In this document: positions 8,296 to 16,802 of the stretch, in pieces
How the letters are laid out: the number at the start of each line of letters is the position of its first letter
How positions within the stretch are numbered: the first letter of the stretch is position 1
NCBI GenBank assembly: GCA_964462985.1
Contig: CAYXAA010000006.1
Coordinates: 62,001-126,000 of the forward strand
Direction: 5' to 3'
DNA: 64,000 nt
From: CAYXAA01 sp964462985
GTDB lineage: Bacteria > Pseudomonadota > Alphaproteobacteria > Rhizobiales > Stappiaceae
Position numbers and translations under genes: made by a program
The notes under the pieces: generated by a model
What the model saw: only the letters and a program-made list of their open reading frames with translations
The model's database searches: none
Told to the model about the DNA's origin: nothing

Positions 8296-9636
8296 ATGCC
8301 CCTCTCCTCCCCGCTCTATGCCGGTCTGTTCGGAGATGCCGAGACGGCCTCCCTTCTTTCGGATCAGGCCGAACTTGCCGCCATGATCGAGGTCGAGCGC
8401 GCACTGGCGCGGGTACAGGGACGCCTCGGCTTGATCCCGAAAGAGGCGGCTGCAGCGATCGATGCTCGGCTCGCCGGGTTTATGGTCGATGTGGAGAGAC
8501 TTACCCCCGAGATCGCCTCGGCCGGCGTGGCGGTGCCCGCTCTGGTGGCAGCGCTGCGCGCGGCCGTCGGTCCGGAGGGTGCCGACCATCTGCACTTCGG
8601 CGCGACCTCGCAGGACATCGCCGATACCGGACTGATGATCCGCCTGAAGCGGGCGCTTGCGCTGTTCGACGGCAGGCTAGCGGTGCTGCTCAAGCGCCTG
8701 GCCGGACAGGCGAAGACGCACCGGGCGACCCCGATGGCCGCGCGCACCCGCAGCCAGATGGCGACGCCCGTGAGCTACGGGCTGCGGCTTGCGACCGTGG
8801 CCCGAGACCTCGCGCTTGAGCGCCGGCGGCTGAAGACTATTGCCGCAAGTGGCCTGTGGGTGCAGCTCGGCGGCGCGGCGGGCGACCTTTCAGCGATGAC
8901 GGTCGGTGGAGGAAGCGGCCCGCAGCTGACGGAAGAGCTCGCCCGCGAGCTCGGCCTTGCGGCGGCGGCACCGTGGATGACCGGTCGGCGCCCCTTGCTC
9001 GACATCGCGACGCTGATGGTGGCGCTTACCAACGCGCTCGGCAAGCTCGGCGCCGATATTCTGATCGGCGCGCGCACGGAGATTGGCGAGATCGGCCTGG
9101 CCGAGGCCGGCGGCTCCTCGACCATGCCGCAAAAGAAAAATCCGGTGAAGGCGGAGGTGCTGATCGCGCTGGCGCGGGTGAACGCCGGACTGCTCGGAAC
9201 CTTCGCTGCCACCGGCGTCCAGGCCGAGGAGCGCGACGGTGCGGCGTGGATGTGCGAGTGGCTGATGCTGCCGCAGATAATCGCGGCGACCGGCGCGGCC
9301 CTGCTGCGGGCAGAAGAACTAACGGCCGGACTTGCACCCGATGTCACGCGGATGAAGCAGGCGATCGATGGATCGAACGGACTGCTGCTGGCGGAGGCGG
9401 CGTCCTTCGCACTGATGGAGCACATGGCCCGTGCCGAAGCGCAAGCCCTGGTCAAGACCGCGGCCGAGGCCGCGCGCGACAGCGGGCGGCACCTGTTCGA
9501 CGAGATCAGAATCCTGACGCAGGCCAAGGTCGACTGGGAGGGGCTGCGCGCCAGGGCCGAGACAGTTGACGCGGCGGCGGAGATGACCGACCGGCTGCTC
9601 GAGGAAGTGTGGCCTCTTATCGCCGAGACAGCTTAG
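8296..9636 (+). CDS. pcaB: 3-carboxy-cis,cis-muconate cycloisomerase
   Basis: 446 residues of the fumarase/aspartase superfamily. The signature GSSTMPQKKNP lies near residue 275, and the conserved HFGATSQDIADTG segment near residue 98. PcaB lactonises 3-carboxymuconate, the product of PcaHG, to gamma-carboxymuconolactone, the substrate of PcaC. I chose ATG 8296 because GGAGG precedes it and the family N-terminus PLSSPLYAGLFGD follows. The 144-bp gap after pcaG is the only sizeable gap in the operon; I see no gene in it. Confidence 0.94.
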   Translation: MPLSSPLYAGLFGDAETASLLSDQAELAAMIEVERALARVQGRLGLIPKEAAAAIDARLAGFMVDVERLTPEIASAGVAVPALVAALRAAVGPEGADHLHFGATSQDIADTGLMIRLKRALALFDGRLAVLLKRLAGQAKTHRATPMAARTRSQMATPVSYGLRLATVARDLALERRRLKTIAASGLWVQLGGAAGDLSAMTVGGGSGPQLTEELARELGLAAAAPWMTGRRPLLDIATLMVALTNALGKLGADILIGARTEIGEIGLAEAGGSSTMPQKKNPVKAEVLIALARVNAGLLGTFAATGVQAEERDGAAWMCEWLMLPQIIAATGAALLRAEELTAGLAPDVTRMKQAIDGSNGLLLAEAASFALMEHMARAEAQALVKTAAEAARDSGRHLFDEIRILTQAKVDWEGLRARAETVDAAAEMTDRLLEEVWPLIAETA

Positions 9637-9672
9637 CGTACAGCAAGATCCGGATGTCAGCCCGAATGACGA

Positions 9673-9698
9673 ACGCCGCCGGGATCAGCCGGCGGCGT
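9673..9698. terminator. Hairpin between convergent pcaB and the ABC binding-protein gene
   Basis: A perfect 10-bp stem (ACGCCGCCGG / CCGGCGGCGT) with a 6-nt loop lies between two convergent stop codons. The run after it on the plus strand (CGTTGTCC) is only weakly U-rich, so this is a likely bidirectional terminator but not a textbook one. Confidence 0.65.
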
Positions 9699-9716
9699 CG
9701 TTGTCCGGGGGCCGGA

Positions 9717-10715
9717 CTACTGCTTCATCTTGTCAGTGACGACCGTCGTCGTGGCGCCCTCGGGCTCCCGGGTGATGACCGGGTCGGAGCCGCCAGCGAG
9801 CAAGGTCGCGACCGTGCGCTCGTAGTCCGCCATGTCGAGGGTGCCGTCGGAGCCGTCGACCAGCTTGACGATCTCGCCAACCATGCGCACCTGGTGCTTC
9901 TCGGTCTGGGCGCCGGTGGCGTCATTCTCCAGCACGATCTCAGCCGCCTCCTCGGGATTTTCGGTGGCATAGGCCCAGCCCTTCATCGAAGCGCGAACGA
10001 AGCGGGCCATCTTGTCGACGAAGGCCGGATCCTGAAGGTTTTCCTCGAGCACATAGAGACCGTCCTCAAGGGTGGCGACGCCCTGATCCTCATACTTGAA
10101 GATCACAAGTTCCTCCTCCGGAATGCCGGCGTCGATCACCTGCCAGTATTCGTTGTAGGTCATGGTCGAGATGCAGTCGGCCTGCTTCTGCAGCAGCGGG
10201 TCGACATTGAAGCCCTGCTTGAGAACGGTGACGCCATCCGGCCCGCCTTCTGTCGGAATGCCGAGATGACTCATCCAGGACAGGAAGGGGTACTCGTTGC
10301 CGAAGAACCAGACGCCGAGAGTCCGGCCCTTGAAGTCCTCCGGCTTGGTGATGCCGGTATCCTTGAGGCAGGTCAGCATCATGCCGGACTTCTTGAATGG
10401 CTGGGCAATGTTGACCAGCGGCACGCCGCGCTCCCGCGAGGCCAGCGCGGAGGGCATCCAGTCCACAATGACATCAGCGCCGCCGCCGGCAATCACCTGC
10501 GGCGGGGCAATGTCCGGGCCTCCGGGCTTGATGGTGACGTCGAGTCCCTCCTCCTCGTAATAGCCCTTGTCCAGGGCGACGTAATAGCCGGCAAACTGGC
10601 CCTGGGTTACCCACTTAAGCTGCAGGGTAACCGGGTCGGCGGCCTGGGCCGCACCGGAAAGCCCTGCGGCCAAACCAACGGCGACCGCCGCCGCAATGAC
10701 CTTATTTCTCATCAC
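9717..10715 (-). CDS. ABC transporter periplasmic substrate-binding protein (NMT1/THI5-like)
   Basis: 332 residues. The signal peptide covers about residues 1-25 (hydrophobic stretch ending AAQAA). The mature protein opens with the NMT1/THI5-type segment LQLKWVTQGQFAGYYVALDKG. The family binds pyrimidine, thiamine-precursor, riboflavin or taurine-like ligands. Here it lies at the end of a minus-strand operon with two permeases, an ATPase and all three later enzymes of reductive pyrimidine degradation. Uracil, thymine or a reduced or carbamoyl derivative is therefore the likely ligand (inference). ATG 10715 is preceded by AGAGGGAGAG on the minus strand. Confidence 0.88.
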   Translation of the reverse strand: MMRNKVIAAAVAVGLAAGLSGAAQAADPVTLQLKWVTQGQFAGYYVALDKGYYEEEGLDVTIKPGGPDIAPPQVIAGGGADVIVDWMPSALASRERGVPLVNIAQPFKKSGMMLTCLKDTGITKPEDFKGRTLGVWFFGNEYPFLSWMSHLGIPTEGGPDGVTVLKQGFNVDPLLQKQADCISTMTYNEYWQVIDAGIPEEELVIFKYEDQGVATLEDGLYVLEENLQDPAFVDKMARFVRASMKGWAYATENPEEAAEIVLENDATGAQTEKHQVRMVGEIVKLVDGSDGTLDMADYERTVATLLAGGSDPVITREPEGATTTVVTDKMKQ

Positions 10716-10751
10716 GCACTCTCCCTCTGGTTTGGGCTCCCGTCGTTCCCG

Positions 10752-11882
10752 TCATCCACGAACGGACGGATGCCAGAAGGTGAAAGCCCGCTCCGCGAGC
10801 GCCACCAAGCCGTAGAAGACCGAACCGGCGACCGCCGCCATGGCGATCTCGGCCCAGACCATATCGATGTTCATGCGGCCGACTTCCGTCGAGATGCGAA
10901 AACCCATGCCGACGATCGGCGTGCCGAAGAATTCCGCGACGATGGCGCCGATCAGCGCCAGCGTCGAGTTGATCTTCAGTGCGGTGAATACGAAGGGCAA
11001 GGCCATCGGCAGCCGCAGCTTGAGGAGAGCCTGCGTTTCAGAGGCGGCGTAGGTTCGCATCAGGTCGCGCTGGATGCGGTCGGCACTGGCGAGGCCCGCC
11101 ACGGTGTTCACCAGCATTGGGAAGAAGGTCATGATGACGACAACGGCGGCCTTGGAGGGCCAGTCGAAGCCGAACCACATCACCATGATGGGGGCGACGC
11201 CGACGATCGGCAACGCCGAGACAAGGTTGCCGATCGGCAGCAGGCCGCGGCGCAGAAACGGCACGCGGTCGACAAGAAGCGCAACGACGAAACCCGAGCC
11301 GCAGCCGATGGCGTAGCCGATGAGGACGGCCTTGAGGAAGGTCTGGCGGAAATCGGCCCAGAGCGTCGGGATGGCGCCGGAAAAGCGGGCGCCAATATCG
11401 GACGGCGCCGGCAGCAGCACCTTGGGCACGCCGATGCCGACAACCAGCGCCTGCCACAGGATGAGAATCCAGACGCCGAACAGGATGGGAATCGCGACGG
11501 CAACGGCCCGGCTCGCCCAGGGCGCGGCGAAGCGACGGGCGGCAAGGCGCTGGACGAAGCCCCAGCCGAGCAACCAGGCGGCGGCGATGAGCGCCCAGTA
11601 GCCGGAAGCGGCCGCACCGGCATGGCCGGCAAGGGCCACAAGGAGGAGGACCGCGCCGGCATGAGCCACAACGGCGAGGATGATGTCGCCGGTCACACCC
11701 GCAAGCCGGGTCCCCGCCGCGGAGGCAATGGCGAGAGCGATCGTGGCCATGGCAAAGGCGACGAGGGGGGGATCCGACCAGACGGTGAGGCTCGCCTCCG
11801 CGGTCACGAACAGTGGCAGAACCAGGGACGCGGCGGCGGCGAGCCCGGCGGCGGCGGACAGCAGCCTGGCGAGACCGATCAT
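10752..11882 (-). CDS. ABC transporter permease with extra N-terminal membrane segments
   Basis: 376 residues. The C-terminal two-thirds is a BPD_transp_1 permease with an EAA-type loop (TYAASETQALLKLRLPMALP). The N-terminal 130 or so residues add about four hydrophobic helices not needed for the core fold. Start ATG 11882 overlaps the upstream permease stop by 4 bp (ATGA). It should form the inner-membrane channel with the permease encoded at 11879-12808. The extension makes it longer than the usual 250-300 residue family members. Confidence 0.88.
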   Translation of the reverse strand: MIGLARLLSAAAGLAAAASLVLPLFVTAEASLTVWSDPPLVAFAMATIALAIASAAGTRLAGVTGDIILAVVAHAGAVLLLVALAGHAGAAASGYWALIAAAWLLGWGFVQRLAARRFAAPWASRAVAVAIPILFGVWILILWQALVVGIGVPKVLLPAPSDIGARFSGAIPTLWADFRQTFLKAVLIGYAIGCGSGFVVALLVDRVPFLRRGLLPIGNLVSALPIVGVAPIMVMWFGFDWPSKAAVVVIMTFFPMLVNTVAGLASADRIQRDLMRTYAASETQALLKLRLPMALPFVFTALKINSTLALIGAIVAEFFGTPIVGMGFRISTEVGRMNIDMVWAEIAMAAVAGSVFYGLVALAERAFTFWHPSVRG

Positions 11883-12808
11883 CGCGCCATCCCCATGCGC
11901 TTCAGCGCCACGCGCTCGGCGAGGCCGACGGCGGCAACAAGGGCAGCGGCGAGCACGGCGGCGACGACCAGCGCCGACCAGATCTGGATGGTCTGGCCGT
12001 AGTAGGAGCCGGCGAGGAGGCGCGCGCCGAGGCCGGCGACCGCCCCGGTCGGCAGCTCGCCGACAATAGCGCCGACCAGGCTTGCCGCGACCGCGACCTT
12101 CATGGCGGCGAAAAGATGCGGCGTTGCCGAGGGCAGCCGCAGCTTCGTCAGCGTCTGCAGCGGGCTGGCGTTGTACGTCTTCATCAGATCGAGCTCGATC
12201 GTCTCCGGCGAGCGCAGGCCTTTGACCATGCCGACGGTGACGGGGAAGAACGAGAGATAGGTCGAGATCATCGCCTTGGGCAGCAGGCCGGAGATGCCGA
12301 TGGCGTTGAGGACCACGATGATCATCGGTGCGATGGCCAGGATCGGGATCGTCTGCGAGGAGATCACCCAAGGCATCAGGCTCTTGTCGAGCACGCGGCT
12401 GTGGACCACGGCAACGGCGAGCAGAATGCCGAGGACGGTGCCGATGACGAAGCCGAGCAAGGTCGAGGAGAGCGTGATGCCGGCGTGATAGACGAGCGAA
12501 CGCTTGGAGGTGATCGCCTTCTTCGCCGTGGTCTCCCAGATCTCGACCGCGACCTGGTGCGGCGCCGGCAGCACCGGGCGCTCCTGGGCAAGCGTGGCGG
12601 CGACGAACTGCGTCACAGGCACGTCGACCGCTCCAGCGCGTGCGAAGGTCTCGCGCTGGAACGGGGCATTGAGGACGACGGCGGCGACGTACCACAGCGC
12701 CAGGATGGCAAGGACAACGACGAGCACGGGACCGGCGGTGCCGGACATCAGACGGGACCATGGGCGGTACGGTGCTTGCGCGGCAAGGACGTCGGTCGCC
12801 ATCGTCAA
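11879..12808 (-). CDS. ABC transporter permease
   Basis: 309 residues. One N-terminal transmembrane helix and a periplasmic stretch (about residues 45-95) precede the BPD_transp_1 core. The ATPase-contact loop is MKTYNASPLQTLTKLRLPSATP. It is the partner of the second permease; the two genes overlap by 4 bp. Its own start overlaps the stop of the small DMT-like gene by 4 bp. A start two codons later (12802) is equally possible. Substrate class is inferred from the operon to be a pyrimidine or its degradation product. Confidence 0.9.
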   Translation of the reverse strand: MTMATDVLAAQAPYRPWSRLMSGTAGPVLVVVLAILALWYVAAVVLNAPFQRETFARAGAVDVPVTQFVAATLAQERPVLPAPHQVAVEIWETTAKKAITSKRSLVYHAGITLSSTLLGFVIGTVLGILLAVAVVHSRVLDKSLMPWVISSQTIPILAIAPMIIVVLNAIGISGLLPKAMISTYLSFFPVTVGMVKGLRSPETIELDLMKTYNASPLQTLTKLRLPSATPHLFAAMKVAVAASLVGAIVGELPTGAVAGLGARLLAGSYYGQTIQIWSALVVAAVLAAALVAAVGLAERVALKRMGMAR

Positions 12809-13140
12809 CTCCTCGCGGGCAGCGGCAAGAGCATCAGCCCCATGGCAACGAGGCCGAGGGCGACGCCGGCGAGCTGCGGGGTGGTGAGCCGCTCGCCAAA
12901 CACCGTGAAGGCAATGACGTTGACGAGCAGGAGCTGGACGATCGCTGAGGCGGAGATCGCGAGCCCGAGCCCGCCCTCGCGCATCAGCCTGACCATCATC
13001 AGATTGCCAGCGGTGTAGAGCACCAGCGACAGGATCAGCAGGCTGACGTTGTTGCCGGAAACGTAGGCGCGCGAGGCGGTCGCCGCGCTGAGGAAAGCGG
13101 CCATCGACCCGGCAAGCCAGAAGAAGAACTGCGGCTTCAT
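12805..13140 (-). CDS. Small four-helix DMT/EamA-like membrane protein in the ABC operon
   Basis: 111 residues with four hydrophobic segments. It resembles half of an EamA transporter or a small-multidrug-resistance protein; the last two helices contain FTVFGERLTTPQLAGVALGLVAMG, whose core GERLTTPQLAGVALG is typical of EamA repeats. Start ATG 13140 has a strong GGGAGGGAGG ribosome site. It is 16 bp after the ATPase stop and overlaps the permease start by 4 bp, so it is expressed with the importer. It is not a standard ABC component. It could act as a homodimeric exporter or accessory subunit; function unknown. Confidence 0.8.
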   Translation of the reverse strand: MKPQFFFWLAGSMAAFLSAATASRAYVSGNNVSLLILSLVLYTAGNLMMVRLMREGGLGLAISASAIVQLLLVNVIAFTVFGERLTTPQLAGVALGLVAMGLMLLPLPARS

Positions 13141-13156
13141 CCCCCTCCCTCCCGGC

Positions 13157-13978
13157 TCACGCGTCTTCGTAGGAGTGCCCGGCCCGGAGGCCTTCACGGA
13201 CCCGGTGCGCGATCCGCAGAAACTCCGGGCTTTCGCGGATGTCGAGGGTGCGCTCGGGCGGCAGGTCGCTTTCGATCACATCATGAACCCGGCCAGGGCG
13301 CGGGCAGAGCACGACGATCCTGGTCGACAGAAACACCGCTTCCGGAATCGAATGCGTAACGAAAACGACCGTCTTCCTGGTCTTGGCCCACAGCTTCAGC
13401 AGCTGCTCGTTGAGGTGATCGCGCACGATCTCGTCAAGCGCACCGAAGGGCTCGTCCATCAGGAGCAGGTCGGGATCGAACGAAAGGGCACGGGCAATCG
13501 ATGCGCGTTGCTGCATGCCGCCGGATAGCTGCCAGGGGAATTTGTTCTCAAAGCCCGACAGGTTGACAAGATCAAGGTTGCGCCGGACCCGCTCGGCGCG
13601 CTCGGCTGCGGGAAAGCCCATGATTTCCAGAGGCAGAGCGACGTTGTCGGCGATCGAGCGCCAGGGATAGAGCGCGGCGGCCTGAAACACGTAGCCATAG
13701 GCGCGGGCGAGCCGCGCCTGTTCGGGGCTGACACCGTTTACGGTGATCGACCCGCCGGTCGGCCGCTCCAGGTCGGCAATGACACGCAGCAGCGTGGTCT
13801 TGCCGCAGCCCGAAGGGCCGATGAAGGAGACGAAGTCTCCCTCACCAATTTTGAGGTCAATGTTGGACAGGGCATGGACGGGTCCGTCGGCTGTCTCGAA
13901 CGTCAGCGACAGATTCTCGATGTCGATCACCGGCGTGGCGATCTCCGTCGCTGGCTTGGCGGCTGGCTGCGCGAGCAT
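13157..13978 (-). CDS. ABC transporter ATP-binding protein
   Basis: 273 residues with the full nucleotide-binding domain. Walker A is GPSGCGKTT, the Q-loop is YVFQAAALYPW, the signature is LSGGMQQR, Walker B is LLLMDEPFGALDE and the switch His is in FVTHSIPEAV. It belongs to the nitrate/sulfonate/taurine-type (SsuB/TauB) branch, which pairs with NMT1-like binding proteins. It energises the importer formed with the two downstream permeases and the binding protein. Confidence 0.93.
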   Translation of the reverse strand: MLAQPAAKPATEIATPVIDIENLSLTFETADGPVHALSNIDLKIGEGDFVSFIGPSGCGKTTLLRVIADLERPTGGSITVNGVSPEQARLARAYGYVFQAAALYPWRSIADNVALPLEIMGFPAAERAERVRRNLDLVNLSGFENKFPWQLSGGMQQRASIARALSFDPDLLLMDEPFGALDEIVRDHLNEQLLKLWAKTRKTVVFVTHSIPEAVFLSTRIVVLCPRPGRVHDVIESDLPPERTLDIRESPEFLRIAHRVREGLRAGHSYEDA

Positions 13979-14102
13979 GTCCTTTATGTCCTCGCCCTCT
14001 GAACGGTGTCAGGTCTCAAATCTTGCTCCGGTCTCGTCTGCCCCCGCATCCGACCCGCATCCTCCTCGTCGAGACCGTGCGTTCCCAGTTGCGCGACGCT
14101 CT

Positions 14103-14591
14103 TCAAATGTAATTCCCATCGTAGATTGCGCCGCGCGGCAGAAAGGCTGCAACGCGGAATGGTTTGTCGCGAACCAGCGTCCACTGCTCGACGCCCTTGC
14201 CGGCCGGGCCGTCGGGCTCGCCGGAGTCCTCGGCGGCCGGAATGACCTTGGCGAGCCGATCGGGGCCGCTGAGCGCGAAGATCTCGTCGATGGCCTGGCT
14301 CTTGAGTCGCCCCAGGTCAAAGCAGTCGTCGAGCAGGCGCTGCTCCGCGCTGCCCGGATCGAGCGGATTTGGCAGATGGCCCTGTTCCGCGACACCGGAG
14401 GCGGTGCCGTATCCCAGGAATTCAAAGTCCTGGGGCAGAGGCATTTCGGTCATGAAGCACAGCCACCACCCGTCGGCGAGCCGGCCGAGACGGAAACCGA
14501 CACGCTGCTCGACCTCGGTCGAGGTCACGCCACGAAGCCAGTGCGCCTTGGTGAAGACGCCGCGCATCCTTACGACTTCGCCGAGCATCAT
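14103..14591 (-). CDS. Hypothetical protein in the pyrimidine operon
   Basis: 162 residues that I do not recognise. It has no signal peptide and no membrane segment. The N-terminal half (MRGVFTKAHWLRGVTSTEVEQ, core KAHWLRGVTSTEVE) precedes an aromatic-rich patch, LADGWWLCFMTEMPLP. I chose ATG 14591 because GGAG lies 8 bp upstream; a further in-frame ATG at 14663 would add 24 residues. It lies between hydA and the ATPase on the same strand, so it is probably co-transcribed. Codon use looks like its neighbours. Confidence 0.6.
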   Translation of the reverse strand: MMLGEVVRMRGVFTKAHWLRGVTSTEVEQRVGFRLGRLADGWWLCFMTEMPLPQDFEFLGYGTASGVAEQGHLPNPLDPGSAEQRLLDDCFDLGRLKSQAIDEIFALSGPDRLAKVIPAAEDSGEPDGPAGKGVEQWTLVRDKPFRVAAFLPRGAIYDGNYI

Positions 14592-14762
14592 CGTTCTCGC
14601 TCCAGAAAATGCCGGCCGGGCGGACTGAATCGAGGCCAGCCGAGGTCGGACGCGGATTGACATTCGCCCCTCTCCCAGAACGTACACGCTGCACTCCGGT
14701 TCTCGAAGCGCGCCGATTACAGCTCGCCCGGACCTGAATTCCGCCTTTTGCCAGCACCTCCC

Positions 14763-16217
14763 TCACACGCCGCTCGCCGGAATGCCCGTGCGCTCAACCT
14801 TACGCGGCGCCGTCAGCGCCTTCCAGGTCGACAGCGCCCTGTTGACGGCCTGGAATGGCTCGCGGGCAACGAACCTGCCGTGGCCCTGCCGGGTCTTTAC
14901 CGCACCGTCCTCGATGGCAACCAGACCCCGGGTCATGACGTAGCGCGGCAAGCCCTTCACGTGCTTGCCTTCGAACACATTGTAGTCGATCGCCGACTGC
15001 TGGGTCGCGGCCGAGATCGTCTTTTCCCTGGCCGGGTCCCAGACGACGATGTCGGCGTCGGAGCCTGGAAGGATAGCCCCCTTCTTCGGGTATACGTTGA
15101 GGATCTTCGCGATGTTGGTCGAGGTGACGGCGACGAACTCGTTCATCGTCAGGCGGCCGGTGACGACACCGTGGGTCCACAGCATCGGCATCCGGTCCTC
15201 GAGTCCGCCGGTGCCATTCGGGATCTTGGTGAAATCGCCGACACCGAAACGCTTCTGCTCGGTGGTGAAGGCACAGTGGTCCGTTGCGACCACCTGGAGC
15301 GTGCCGGCTGCAAGTCCCGCCCAAAGGCTGTCCTGGTGCTTCTTGTCGCGGAACGGCGGCGACATCACCCGGCGGGCGGCATGATCCCAATCGGGATGCT
15401 TGTACTCGCTATCGTCGAGGGTGAGATGCTGGATCAGCGGCTCGCCGTAGACGCGAATGCCGTTCTGCCGGGCCCGGCGGATCGCCTCGTGCGCCTGCTC
15501 GCAGGAGGTGTGGACGATATAGACCGGAACGCCTGCCATGTCCGCGATCATGATGGCGCGGTTCGTGGCCTCACCCTCGACCTCTGCCGGACGGGAATAG
15601 GCATGGGCTTCGGGGCCGTCGTTGCCCTCGGCCAGCAGCCTGGACTGAAGCTGGGCCACGACATCGCCGTTCTCGGCATGGACGAGCGGCAGGGCGCCAA
15701 GCTCGGCGCAGCGCTGGAACGAGGCGAACATCTCGTCATCGTCCACCATCAGCGCGCCCTTGTAGGCCATGAAATGCTTGAAGGTGTTGATGCCCTTCTC
15801 GCGGACGACGGTCTCCATCTCGTTGAAGACCTCCTCACCCCACCAGGTGATCGCCATGTGGAACGAATAGTCGCAATTGGCCATCGTCGACTTGTTGTGC
15901 CACATCGACAGCGCCTCGAGCAGCGACTGGCCGGGCGAAGGCAGGGCAAAGTCGACCACCATCGTTGTGCCGCCAGACAGCGCGGCGCGGGTACCGCTGT
16001 CGAAATTGTCGCTGGAGTAGGTGCCCATGAAGGGCATCTCGAGGTGGGTGTGAGGATCGATCCCACCAGGCATGACGTAGCAGCCGGACGCGTCGAGCAC
16101 GGAGTCACCGGAGAGCTTCGGGCCGATTTCTGTAATGACGCCGCCCTCGACCTTGACGTCCGCCTGATATGTGCGGTCGGCGGTGACGATGGTGCCGCCT
16201 TTGATGACAGTGCTCAT
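14763..16217 (-). CDS. hydA: Dihydropyrimidinase (D-hydantoinase)
   Basis: 484 residues, full length for the cyclic amidohydrolase family. It hydrolyses dihydrouracil/dihydrothymine to N-carbamoyl-beta-alanine or its 2-methyl analogue, the second step of reductive pyrimidine degradation. Zinc ligands are visible: HTH at residues 56-58, the carboxylated Lys in FMAYK (K153), a His in LVHAENGD, a His in VHTSCEQ and the Asp in VATDHCAF. The start overlaps the stop of the frameshifted mazF-like gene by 4 bp (ATGA). Pathway assignment is firm because the flanking amidohydrolase, aminotransferase and preTA genes supply the other steps. Confidence 0.95.
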   Translation of the reverse strand: MSTVIKGGTIVTADRTYQADVKVEGGVITEIGPKLSGDSVLDASGCYVMPGGIDPHTHLEMPFMGTYSSDNFDSGTRAALSGGTTMVVDFALPSPGQSLLEALSMWHNKSTMANCDYSFHMAITWWGEEVFNEMETVVREKGINTFKHFMAYKGALMVDDDEMFASFQRCAELGALPLVHAENGDVVAQLQSRLLAEGNDGPEAHAYSRPAEVEGEATNRAIMIADMAGVPVYIVHTSCEQAHEAIRRARQNGIRVYGEPLIQHLTLDDSEYKHPDWDHAARRVMSPPFRDKKHQDSLWAGLAAGTLQVVATDHCAFTTEQKRFGVGDFTKIPNGTGGLEDRMPMLWTHGVVTGRLTMNEFVAVTSTNIAKILNVYPKKGAILPGSDADIVVWDPAREKTISAATQQSAIDYNVFEGKHVKGLPRYVMTRGLVAIEDGAVKTRQGHGRFVAREPFQAVNRALSTWKALTAPRKVERTGIPASGV

Positions 16218-16593
16218 TCTATGCTGTCCTCTGGTTTGTTCGTCTGGATCGGTAAAACGGATCGCCGCAATCCCGTAATATTGACCAGTGCGCTTTCAAC
16301 TCTTGCCATGTCTTCGTCCGACAAGTGCCCGACGGCGCTGCCGATCGCAGACTTTCGGACGGGCGTCACCTTGTCCGCCATCACTTGCGAAACCACGGCC
16401 AAGCCATTCTGAGGGCCCGGATCGATGGTCGGGCGAATGAAGGGCGCATCAGTCATGAAGGTGCTCATCGGCACGACCAGCAAGGTAAAATGTTCGGCGA
16501 TATACTCGTCGGCTTGGAGGATAACTGCGGGCCTCGGCTTGCCAAGGTCGCCCTGCAGGCAACGGTGACCACCATGCCGCGCCGCAATTCCAT
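16214..16593 (-). pseudogene. MazF/CcdB-like toxin gene, frameshifted near its start
   Basis: The intended start ATG is at 16593 and shares one base with the antitoxin stop (TGATG). It reads MELRRGMVVTVA and then leaves frame. The rest of a MazF-type endoribonuclease continues in the next frame with LQGDLGKPRPAVILQ, then SQVMADKVTPVRK and ends at 16214. One missing base in the Ala codon at about 16558-16559 explains the break; restoring it gives a 126-residue protein of normal size. As read the toxin is inactive. A sequencing error is the main alternative. The end overlaps the hydA start by 4 bp. Confidence 0.8.
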
Positions 16594-16802
16594 CAATCGT
16601 CCCACACGCCGCCTGAAACCGAGGCGACCCAAGACATGGCGTTGTCTTCCGCGTCAGCCTTCGCGGCTTCGCGCGCTTGCCTTGCGGCCTCCGCGCGATA
16701 GGTGGCATCGTCCGACCTGGGCACCCAGATTTCGACAGGCTTGAACCCTTTTTCCAACAGCTTCTCGCGTTGTTCTGCCGTTAATTCGACCGGCCGACCC
16801 AT
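16593..16802 (-). CDS. Antitoxin, MazE family (DUF3018)
   Basis: 69 residues starting MGRPVELTAEQREKLLEKG, followed by FKPVEIWVPRSDD. This is the DUF3018 MazE-like antitoxin layout, with an N-terminal DNA-binding part and an acidic C-terminal toxin-binding tail. ATG 16802 is preceded by a perfect AAGGAGG at 8 bp. It is the first gene of a two-gene module with the adjacent mazF-like frame and would bind both toxin and its own promoter. The module sits between the amidohydrolase and dihydropyrimidinase genes. Confidence 0.82.
   Translation of the reverse strand: MGRPVELTAEQREKLLEKGFKPVEIWVPRSDDATYRAEAARQAREAAKADAEDNAMSWVASVSGGVWDD

Noticed and set aside
9609..12002. 797-codon plus-strand frame opposite the ABC transporter genes
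   Set aside because: Composition is dominated by Gly, Asp, Arg and His and it runs across four real minus-strand genes; it is a GC-driven shadow.
16278..16297. TTGACCA sequence that looks like half of a RutR site
   Set aside because: The second half-site is missing (GTGCGCTTTCAA follows) and it lies inside the toxin frame.
14748..16412. 554-codon plus-strand frame opposite hydA and the toxin gene
   Set aside because: Mirror of the dihydropyrimidinase frame with no domain and no ribosome site.
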